A stretch of 30,967 bases of DNA from JBGTIS01 sp041745535 (lineage in GTDB: Bacteria; Bacteroidota; Bacteroidia; Cytophagales; Cyclobacteriaceae): the NCBI GenBank assembly GCA_041745535.1, contig JBGTIS010000290.1, positions 1 through 30,967 of the forward strand. Direction: 5' to 3'. Positions 9,224 to 16,026 of this stretch are shown here, one piece after another. The translations under genes and the position numbers were made by a program. The stretch's first letter is position 1. Every line of letters starts with the position of its first letter. The notes below the pieces were generated by a model. The model was not told the DNA's origin, made no database searches, and worked only from the letters and a program-made list of their open reading frames with translations.

Positions 9224-9352
9224 GGGAGGTATGGTTTTTTAGTTGTGAGAAAGCATGCTTTTCATTTTCTAAAATCGGAAGAACCATTTAGGAATACTAC
9301 ACAAATGAACAGAAAATTCAGGAAAGGAAGGTGAAGGGAATGTTATAAATCT

Positions 9353-9724
9353 TTATGAGGAAACTGTAAGGCAATAGCCATCCAAATCTCGCAGAGAAAA
9401 TTCTTCCTTTCCGGAGTTCTGGTTGATATGCGGGGGCGCTTCGATGGGGGCTTTCAGCTGCCGGGCATTTTTCCATATCTCCTCCAGATTATTCACCCGG
9501 AAATACAGGATAAGGCCATTCCCGGGTTGCGGGGTTGCTTCGGTCATAGTGGGGTGACCATGCGCTTCCCAGGGGTGCAGGCATAAAATTACAGTTTCAT
9601 CCTGGTCGGCCAGTATTTCAAAGGCAGGGCCGCCATGCTTTCCTTTGCAGTTGAAAAGAGACTGGTACCAGCTGGAACTCTTTTCGACATCTTTCACCGC
9701 GATAATAGGTTCGGTTCTGATCAT
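9353..9724 (-). CDS. VOC superfamily (glyoxalase/bleomycin-resistance-like) protein
   Basis: This 123-aa cytoplasmic protein has two beta-alpha-beta-beta-beta modules. The first is IIAVKDVEKSSSWYQSLFNC... to VILCLHPWEAHGHP. The second is GNGLILYFRVNNLEEIWKNA... to FSLRDLDGYCLTVSS. The DxxxSxxWYxxLF opening and the DLDGY ending are standard for the VOC fold. These proteins usually dimerise and bind a divalent metal or a small hydrophobic ligand; function ranges from lyase or dioxygenase activity to drug binding and cannot be fixed here. Length is normal for the family. It is upstream of, and co-oriented with, the MBL gene, but the 129-bp gap makes co-transcription uncertain. Confidence 0.88.
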   Translation of the reverse strand: MIRTEPIIAVKDVEKSSSWYQSLFNCKGKHGGPAFEILADQDETVILCLHPWEAHGHPTMTEATPQPGNGLILYFRVNNLEEIWKNARQLKAPIEAPPHINQNSGKEEFSLRDLDGYCLTVSS

Positions 9725-9874
9725 GTAGGTGGTGGTTTAAAATGAATAGTTAGCCTTTATTATTTACGATGCCTGATTTTTAAAGCTACTGCTTTTCTTT
9801 AAAACAGTAAAAATTATTCGTAGAAAACAATGGTGAACAGAATGTGCACATGATTGCCATAGTCTGCCTTTTTG

Positions 9875-10309
9875 GTTCTCAGAGAACCAACGCAGGTACT
9901 AAAAGAACCTAACAGGGTTCTCGGAGAACCAACACAGGTACTAAAAGAACCCATCGAGGTTCTCGGAGAACCAGTACATGTTCTTAAAGAACATAACAGG
10001 GTTCTCGGAGAACCGGCATTGGTACTAAAAGAACCAACGCATGTTCTCGGAGCACCAATACAGGTATTAAGCAGGTGAGCAAAAGTAATAAAGTACTCCT
10101 TGCCATCGGGTGCCGACCAGATGAGGCTGGGCCGAATTCCGGTGGCCGGCACCCGGCATCCGCTTCATGGGACCCCGCGCCGCGGTGGCCGGAATAAATC
10201 CGGTCGGCGCCCCGACGGGGAGAATGCCATAAAACTATTGCTCACCTGCTTAAATGAACCTAATCTGGTACGTAGTCGCACAGCAATGGTAGCAAAAGCT
10301 CCCAAACAA
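9875..10309. repeat. Array of 21-bp alternating palindromic units, split by an insertion
   Basis: Twelve units start every 21 bp: 9875, 9896, 9917, 9938, 9959, 9980, 10001, 10022, 10043 and 10064, then, after the inserted element, 10268 and 10289. Odd units carry GGTTCT-CGG-AGAACC, a perfect palindrome with a 3-bp centre. Even units carry GTACTAAAAGAACC, a degraded form, so the true period is 42 bp. The last 6-7 bases of each unit vary. Units 11 and 12 are strongly diverged. Because 21 is divisible by 3, all frames stay open and can look like a peptide of VLGEP/VLKEP heptads, but the forward frame has no ATG (only TTG at 9872). At 21 bp, the dyads lie about two helical turns apart, on one face of the DNA. 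Confidence 0.85.
10067..10253. mobile_element. 179-bp MITE-like element with 12-bp terminal inverted repeats and TTAA duplication
   Basis: The element occupies 10071-10249 and is bounded by GCAGGTGAGCAA (10071-10082) and its exact reverse complement TTGCTCACCTGC (10238-10249). TTAA flanks it on both sides (10067-10070 and 10250-10253). Removing the element plus one TTAA restores a unit of exactly 21 bp (GTATTAA + ATGAACCTAATCTG), in register and about three-quarters identical to even units of the surrounding array, so the empty site can be rebuilt. The interior is far more GC-rich than the flanks. It contains nested hairpins: GGGTGCCG (10108-10115) with CGGCACCC (10147-10154), CCGGA-ATAAA-TCCGG (10189-10203), and GTCGG-CGCC-CCGAC (10203-10216). 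No transposase fits inside, so mobility would need one in trans. Confidence 0.78.
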
Positions 10310-10428
10310 GATTACCGGATGCATAAAAAGGGTGTTTAAAATAATTTCCTTTGGTCAGAATGACAGTAGAAAACCCTGGAATATAAATATTATTTCTAAA
10401 AACATCAATTTCCTTAAAGAAAGTGTAA
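10310..10428. other. Non-coding spacer between the repeat array and the permease gene
   Basis: No gene is supported here. The stretch is AT-rich and separates the end of the 21-bp array from the 3' end of the permease gene. Confidence 0.5.
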
Positions 10429-10442
10429 CAGGCACGAGCCTG
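10429..10442 (-). terminator. Weak hairpin after the third permease gene
   Basis: On the reverse strand, CAGGC-TCGT-GCCTG forms a compact hairpin just past the permease stop codon (10451-10453). It is followed by TTACACTTTCTTT rather than a clean T run. It may act as a weak terminator or a 3'-end stabiliser. Confidence 0.35.
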
Positions 10443-10450
10443 CCTTTCCT

Positions 10451-12889
10451 TTATTCATCTTTCAGACTGTTTACCGGATTGGTGAGGGCGGCTCTCAGGG
10501 TTTGGGAGATAATTACCAGCAAACCCAGGCCCAGCATAATACCAATACCACTCAGGAAAATGCCGGCTCCCAAAGGCACCTGATTGGCGAAGTTCCGCAA
10601 CCACAAGTTGTTACCAAAATAGGCCAGCGGTACGGCAAACACCACCGACACCAGCAGCAGTCGCAGAAAACCTTTCGACAACAATATGATCAACTGTCCC
10701 GTACTGGCGCCCATTACCTTGCGGATGCCGATTTCCTTAATCCGGCTTTCGGCGGTAAATACAGCCATGCCTAACAATCCCAGCAGGGCTATGGAAATGG
10801 CCAGGAACGTGAGGAAACCAAATATTTTGAATATGTCTACAAATACCTGTAAGGAAGTATTGAGCTGGTCTTCCAGAAATTTGGCTTCCATCGGGTGTAA
10901 CGGATCTATTTCTGTCCAGCTTTTGTCCAGGTCGGACAGGGTTTCGCGAATATCGGTCGGCAGTATCCGCACATTAGCGATTTTGATATTTTTAGCATCG
11001 TACTGAAATAACATCGCATCAATATCCTGTATGGGCAGGCTTGCCTGAAAGTCGCGGATTACGCCGGTAACCTTTACCAGACTGCCGTTTTCCTTTTCCG
11101 GTCCGCCATCCACCATCAGCGTAGTACCCACTGCTTCCCGCGGACTGCCAAAACCCAGTGCCTGTACCGCTTTTTCGTTGATCACGATTTCGTTTTTGGC
11201 GTTTTCTACCGTAAAAGTGCTGCCGGCAATGATAGGAATCTGGTGGTTGCTGAAGTAATTGGGTGTTACCGCCATGTAACTGAAATTCAGAGCGTCATCT
11301 TCTGCCCGAAGCTGCACATCCTTTCCAATGGTTACCCCGGAGGCCGGAATAAACCAGCACCCTGAAATTTCTTCTACGGTATTTACCTTTCCCAACTGAT
11401 TGGCCATTTGCTCATAGGGCTGTCCCTGTAATTCTACATTCAGTATATTTTCTTTTGAGAAACCATATTCCATATGCAGGTAATGGTCGAGCTGCCGGTA
11501 GAAAATCAGCGCCGACACAATAAAAATCAGCGAAAGGGTAAACTGTGAGGTAATGAGTACCTTCCTTATGCCCAATCCACCGGGCCGCACCAGTTTAAAG
11601 CTCCGCAGTACCTTTAAAGGTGTATAATGGCTCATATACAGGGCCGGATACAGCCCGGCTAAAATACCCACTACCAGTCCGAATACAAGGAAATAGAGGT
11701 ATAGCGACAAATGCTCTCCCAGTTCAAACTCCATGTACTGGTTTGCCCACAGATTCACAAATCCGACTTTCACCACCTGAAATAAAATAATGCCTGCCCC
11801 TAACGATAGCAGCGACAGCAATACTGATTCGCCCACAAACTGCACAAATAGATGGTGGCGGAACGCTCCGGAAACTTTCCGCACGCCCACTTCCTTGGCC
11901 CGGGTAAGGGAACGGGCGATAGACAGGTTGGTATAGTTAAAACCAGCCGTTATCATTACCAGCAGGGCCAGTACGCCCAGAAAATAATAGGCTTCCAGCG
12001 GCATTTGAAAACTAATAGGATTATTGATCAACCGGCTTGGCGTAATGGCGGTAAGGGGTTGCGGCGAAAAATGAAATTGCTGGTATTGTGCTTCCAGTTT
12101 GGGATATTCCCGTTGCGCGATCTGATCCAGAATGGCAGTCAAATCATTCTGTGAAGTGCCTTTTTTCAATAGGGCATACGTAAAGGTAGAGCCATAAATG
12201 TCGGTCCAGCTTTCGTTGTCGTTTTTCCAAACCCCGTTTTGCACCAGCGCCTTCCGGGTGGCGTATGAAATAAAAGCTTCTAAAGGAATATGTGTTTTCT
12301 GGTTGGTTTTGGCCAACACCCCGGTTACGGTAAAGTCGCCATAGGGTTGACCTTTCTGGGCACCCAGGTTAATGCCAAATCTTTCAAGGCCACGTTCGTC
12401 CAGCGAAATGATCTGCCCCACCGGATTTTGCTTGCCAAACAGTTTTTCAGCCGTTTCCTGTGATAACACAATAGAAAAAGGATCACGAAGCGCCAGCGCC
12501 GGATTGCCATATAACAATGGAAAATCGAATACGGTAAGGAAAGTAGAATCGGCAAAAAGGCCAATCAGCGGAATGGTAGTTTGGTTGTGCGTGGCATCGC
12601 CACCAAAGCCTCTTTTCAGTCTCACTGTTTTTTCCACCACCGGATACTTCTCCAGTTCACCGGCCAATACAGCGGGGGTAGTGGCGTTTTCCATGCCTGC
12701 CAGGGTGGTAACGCGGTAGATGTGGTCTTTATTGCTATGAAACTGATCGTAGCTTTTCTGTTCCAGCAACATGGAAATAATCAGCAAACAAATAGACATG
12801 CCCGCCGCCAGTCCGAAGATGTTGATCAGCGTAAAGAACTTATGGCGAAGTAGGTTGCGAAAAGCGATGGTAATATAATTCCTGATCAT
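10451..12889 (-). CDS. ABC transporter permease, FtsX/MacB type (duplicated)
   Basis: This is the third permease of the class, 812 aa from the ATG at 12889. The frame is open further upstream to 13027, but the extra 46 residues match nothing expected, whereas MIRNYITIAFRNLLRHKFFT is the usual beginning of this family, so 12889 is preferred. TM1 is in FTLINIFGLAAGMSICLLII. A MacB-like periplasmic domain follows, then three TM helices with TRAKEVGVRKVSGAFRHHLF. The second half mirrors this, ending with SRIKEIGIRKVMGASTGQLI, the last TMs and the tail NPVNSLKDE. It is not adjacent to the other two permeases and has no ATPase partner in the window. Substrate unknown. Confidence 0.92.
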   Translation of the reverse strand: MIRNYITIAFRNLLRHKFFTLINIFGLAAGMSICLLIISMLLEQKSYDQFHSNKDHIYRVTTLAGMENATTPAVLAGELEKYPVVEKTVRLKRGFGGDATHNQTTIPLIGLFADSTFLTVFDFPLLYGNPALALRDPFSIVLSQETAEKLFGKQNPVGQIISLDERGLERFGINLGAQKGQPYGDFTVTGVLAKTNQKTHIPLEAFISYATRKALVQNGVWKNDNESWTDIYGSTFTYALLKKGTSQNDLTAILDQIAQREYPKLEAQYQQFHFSPQPLTAITPSRLINNPISFQMPLEAYYFLGVLALLVMITAGFNYTNLSIARSLTRAKEVGVRKVSGAFRHHLFVQFVGESVLLSLLSLGAGIILFQVVKVGFVNLWANQYMEFELGEHLSLYLYFLVFGLVVGILAGLYPALYMSHYTPLKVLRSFKLVRPGGLGIRKVLITSQFTLSLIFIVSALIFYRQLDHYLHMEYGFSKENILNVELQGQPYEQMANQLGKVNTVEEISGCWFIPASGVTIGKDVQLRAEDDALNFSYMAVTPNYFSNHQIPIIAGSTFTVENAKNEIVINEKAVQALGFGSPREAVGTTLMVDGGPEKENGSLVKVTGVIRDFQASLPIQDIDAMLFQYDAKNIKIANVRILPTDIRETLSDLDKSWTEIDPLHPMEAKFLEDQLNTSLQVFVDIFKIFGFLTFLAISIALLGLLGMAVFTAESRIKEIGIRKVMGASTGQLIILLSKGFLRLLLVSVVFAVPLAYFGNNLWLRNFANQVPLGAGIFLSGIGIMLGLGLLVIISQTLRAALTNPVNSLKDE

Positions 12890-13271
12890 AAGTTTAATAA
12901 AGTTACGGATCGGAAATGGGAGAATGACAATCCATTCCGGGTTATTTTTCATTCGCTTTATCATATCTGATGCCAGTTGAAAAAAGTGCGATTTTAGAAT
13001 AAAAAGGAGGGCAATAATCCGTATCAATGTTCATTATCGGACAATGGTTGTACAACAACGAACATGAAGGCGCAGGCACAGGCTGGCAATCCGGTTTATT
13101 CGCCAAAAACTGATTGCTATTTCTCTGCCATCCATGCTTTAATATCATCGGAAATAATTGGTAAATAATAACTATTCCGGTTTTTGTGGGTTTACCGTGT
13201 AAGGGTAATACAACACCCCGTCTTGATGCTGGACACAGCCTTAAGACAGAAAAACATAAAAATGTGATGAT
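12890..13271. promoter_or_regulatory. Divergent intergenic region with nested dyads
   Basis: This 382-bp gap separates the minus-strand permease from a plus-strand unknown gene. At 13027-13065 there is a nested dyad. The outer arms are ATGTTC (13027-13032) and GAACAT (13060-13065), and inside is the perfect 10-bp palindrome GTTGTACAAC (13047-13056). It is well placed to be a regulator site for either gene. I see no convincing TAnnTTTG promoter. Confidence 0.3.
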
Positions 13272-13973
13272 ATGGAAAAATTTGTAGTAGAACGATTGAC
13301 CTTTCAGGAAATCAACGAATTGCCAAATTCCTGGCAGCATGCCGATTATCGGAAATTACTGGAAAAAATGGGTTATGAGAATCCGGAAGAAATAAGTGAG
13401 GCCGAACTGAAGGCCATGTGCCTGATGTCGATTACCGACTTTGAGCCCAGCGAAGCCGCGCAGGTGGTGCTGGAGTACCTGTTCAGCGATGAATTGAATG
13501 AAGGGCAGATTGAAAACCTGGCCCATCAGATGCAGACCGAGAAATTATGGGAAGAATATCCTGAGCTCCCGCTGCATCCTGATTTTTTTAAAGCCACCCA
13601 GCTATTGTTTGAAGCGTATAATGGGAAATTCCCCAGAACGGAAGCGGTTCAGTTTCAGGTTAAAGTAACGGCCGATGATGCGGAAGGCCTGTCGGTATTT
13701 GATGAAAATCCTGAGCCGCCCCTGCTCAGGCTGCTGGCTCAGGGGTTACCGGATAATTCGCTGATCAATCGCTTGTTCAGTGAGCAACTGGAAGGCGATC
13801 ACTTTCCGGCAGCGGAAAGTATTATCTGGCAGTTGAATGTTATTAAAAAAGAGGCAAAGGAAATAGTGTTTGAAGTGATCAGTTCCGCTTACTGGCTGGA
13901 AGATTTTAAATACGCGGATACCTACCAGGCCACTGCCCATGCCGATAGCATGAATGAGCAGGAACAGGAATAA
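13272..13973 (+). CDS. Acidic protein of unknown function
   Basis: This 233-aa protein has no signal peptide or TM helix and is strongly acidic. The N-terminal part is helical (LTFQEINELPNSWQHADYRKLLEKMGY, with EEISEAELKAMCLM). The middle holds VVLEYLFSDELNEGQIENLA and LWEEYPELPLHPDFFKATQLL. The later part alternates strands (VQFQVKVTADDAEGLSVFDE) and helices, ending in a Glu/Gln-rich tail. The frame is long, starts at an ATG and is followed by a clear intrinsic terminator, so it is a real gene. I do not recognise the family. It looks monocistronic. Confidence 0.75.
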   Translation: MEKFVVERLTFQEINELPNSWQHADYRKLLEKMGYENPEEISEAELKAMCLMSITDFEPSEAAQVVLEYLFSDELNEGQIENLAHQMQTEKLWEEYPELPLHPDFFKATQLLFEAYNGKFPRTEAVQFQVKVTADDAEGLSVFDENPEPPLLRLLAQGLPDNSLINRLFSEQLEGDHFPAAESIIWQLNVIKKEAKEIVFEVISSAYWLEDFKYADTYQATAHADSMNEQEQE

Positions 13974-13998
13974 GAAAAAGCCGTCAGTGCCAACAGAA

Positions 13999-14028
13999 AA
14001 GCTTCGGAGATAAACCGAGGCTTTTTTT
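13999..14028 (+). terminator. Rho-independent terminator
   Basis: AAGCTTCGG (13999-14007), loop AGATAAA, and CCGAGGCTT (14015-14023) form a 9-bp stem with one G-T pair, followed directly by a T run to 14028. It lies 26 bp after the stop of the unknown gene at 13272-13973 and should end that transcript. Confidence 0.85.
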
Positions 14029-14214
14029 ATGCGGTACAGAACCTTTAATTTATTCAGATAAACCAGCTTCTTAATTTCAGATATCCTTAAAAATAACCAT
14101 AAGCCGATGGTCTTTTCAAAAACAATAAATATATTGAGTGCCCATGCTTGGTAAGGCAATCGCTAACAACCTTACAACGGCATCCTTTTACCACGTCAAT
14201 AAAATAAGATCAGA

Positions 14215-15972
14215 ATGAAGCGTAAATATTTAAGGTTATTTATAGTTTCTGTTTCACTGTTAACTACTGCTTTGGGTGTTGCGCGGGAAGTACCACATCC
14301 CAATGTAATTGTAATAATAACCGACGATCAGGGGTATGGCGATTTAGGTATTACGGGCAATCCGCACATAAAAACACCAGTGATTGATGCCTTTGCCCGT
14401 GAAAGTATTCGCTTTAATAACTTTTATGTGTCGCCGGTATGCGCCCCCACCCGTTCCAGCCTGATGACGGGTCGGTACTCATTGCGTACCGGGATCAGAG
14501 ATACTTATAATGGAGGCGCCACCATGGCGGCCAATGAGGTTACCCTGGCTGAAATGCTGAAACAGGCCGGGTATAAAACAGGCGCTTTTGGCAAGTGGCA
14601 TTTGGGCGATAATTATCCATACCGCCCCAACGACCAGGGTTTTGACGAATCGTTGATCCATCTTTCCGGTGGCATGGGACAGGTGGGCGATGTTACCACC
14701 TATTTCAAAGGAGACAGCAGTTATTTTGACCCTGTGTTGTGGCATAACGGACAGCAGGAAGCATACACAGGCTATTGCTCTGATATATTTACCGCACAAG
14801 CCATTGATTTTATTGAAAACAACCGGCAGTCGCCCTTTTTCTGCTATCTGGCTTTCAATGCCCCGCATACCCCTTTGCAGGTTCCGGATCAGTATTACCA
14901 GCTGTACAAAGACCTTGATCCGGCATCGGGATTTGAGTCTGACGGCAGACCATTTGAAAAAATGAACGAGAAAGATAAAGAAGATGCCCGAAAAGTATAT
15001 GCCATGGTGACCAATATTGATGATAATATGGGCAAACTCCTGCAAAAGCTGGACGACTTGCACATCGCGGACAATACCCTGGTAATTTTTATGACAGACA
15101 ATGGTCCGCAGCAAACCCGATATGTAGGAGGCATGCGGGGCCTCAAAGGAAATGTGTATCGGGGCGGCGTGCGCGTTCCGTTTTATGTGCGGTACCCGGC
15201 CCTGCTGGAAGGAAACAAAGACATTGAAACCACTGTGGCGCATATAGATGTATTGCCCACCCTTTCGCGAATATGTAATACGGAATTACCGGCCGATCGG
15301 AAAATTGATGGTAAAAATCTGCTGCCCCTTATGCAAGACGAAACGGTGGACTGGGCGGAAAGGCCTTTGTTTTTTTACTGGACCAGGCGGTATCCTGAGC
15401 TTTACAACAATATGGCGCTACAAAAAGGCGCTTATAAACTTGTTGGAAAAACAGATTACGATGCCCCCATCGAGGCTTTTGAGTTATTCAATATTGAAAA
15501 AGATCCTTATGAGCAGCACAACATCGTAAAAGAAAATAAAAGTTTAGCCAGTAACCTGAAGGGTACGCTTGACGGGATGTACAAAGAATTGATCAGTTCA
15601 GAAAATCTTATTCATCCGCCTCGCATTGTAGTGGGCAGTGCACAGGAAAACCCTGTAATTTTGAACAGAAACGATGCCGATGGTGCGCGCGGCATCTGGG
15701 CGCAGGAAGAAATATTTGGTTACTGGAAAGTGAGCATTGAGGAAGGCCATTATAACGTCAGGTTTAAGTTTATTGAACCGGTAGGCGCCAACGGACGCAT
15801 GTATCTGGAGACCGGTGCCATAATCAACCAAACAAAAAATAACAAACATACCGATATGATTGAAATGAATAACATCTCTCTTCCCCAACTGGATTGCGAC
15901 CTTATTCCTTTTTATGCGGTAGGTTCAAAAACCATATTTCCCTTTTATGTAGAAATACAAAAAATTGATTAA
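14215..15972 (+). CDS. Secreted sulfatase (arylsulfatase A-like, Cys-type)
   Basis: This 585-aa exported enzyme hydrolyses sulfate esters. The signal peptide covers about residues 1-23. The metal-binding aspartates are in IITDDQGYGD (Asp37/38). The formylglycine site is CAPTRSSLMTGR with Cys76, the C-x-P-x-R signature matured by a formylglycine-generating enzyme encoded elsewhere. FGKWHLG carries Lys127, APHTP the substrate-pocket histidine, and MTDNGPQQ the second metal-binding pair. A C-terminal region from about residue 460 follows the sulfatase domain. The natural substrate could be a sulfated glycan, in keeping with the secreted glycan-active genes further along, but none is adjacent. 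It converges with the histidine kinase gene. Confidence 0.92.
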   Translation: MKRKYLRLFIVSVSLLTTALGVAREVPHPNVIVIITDDQGYGDLGITGNPHIKTPVIDAFARESIRFNNFYVSPVCAPTRSSLMTGRYSLRTGIRDTYNGGATMAANEVTLAEMLKQAGYKTGAFGKWHLGDNYPYRPNDQGFDESLIHLSGGMGQVGDVTTYFKGDSSYFDPVLWHNGQQEAYTGYCSDIFTAQAIDFIENNRQSPFFCYLAFNAPHTPLQVPDQYYQLYKDLDPASGFESDGRPFEKMNEKDKEDARKVYAMVTNIDDNMGKLLQKLDDLHIADNTLVIFMTDNGPQQTRYVGGMRGLKGNVYRGGVRVPFYVRYPALLEGNKDIETTVAHIDVLPTLSRICNTELPADRKIDGKNLLPLMQDETVDWAERPLFFYWTRRYPELYNNMALQKGAYKLVGKTDYDAPIEAFELFNIEKDPYEQHNIVKENKSLASNLKGTLDGMYKELISSENLIHPPRIVVGSAQENPVILNRNDADGARGIWAQEEIFGYWKVSIEEGHYNVRFKFIEPVGANGRMYLETGAIINQTKNNKHTDMIEMNNISLPQLDCDLIPFYAVGSKTIFPFYVEIQKID

Positions 15973-16026
15973 GGAGATGGCGCTTACAGCTTTGGCCTAC
16001 TTTTTTGTAAAACATGGGCTTTGAGA

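Noticed and set aside
9875..10066. CRISPR array
   Set aside because: Units are contiguous 21-bp palindromes with only 6-7 variable bases, no spacers of CRISPR size and no cas genes.
9872..10078. Small protein of VLGEP/VLKEP heptads
   Set aside because: It arises because the 21-bp repeat keeps every frame open. The only start is TTG, the opposite strand is open as well, and the frame ends where the inserted element begins.
12890..13027. N-terminal extension of the third permease (46 residues)
   Set aside because: The extension has no family similarity, and the standard start MIRNYITIAFRN is at 12889.
14479..15243. 254-codon reverse frame inside the sulfatase gene
   Set aside because: It lies wholly within a well-supported gene on the other strand and has no domain-like features.
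15973..16026. Bidirectional terminator between sulfatase and kinase genes
   Set aside because: A T run is present but no stable GC-rich stem precedes it.
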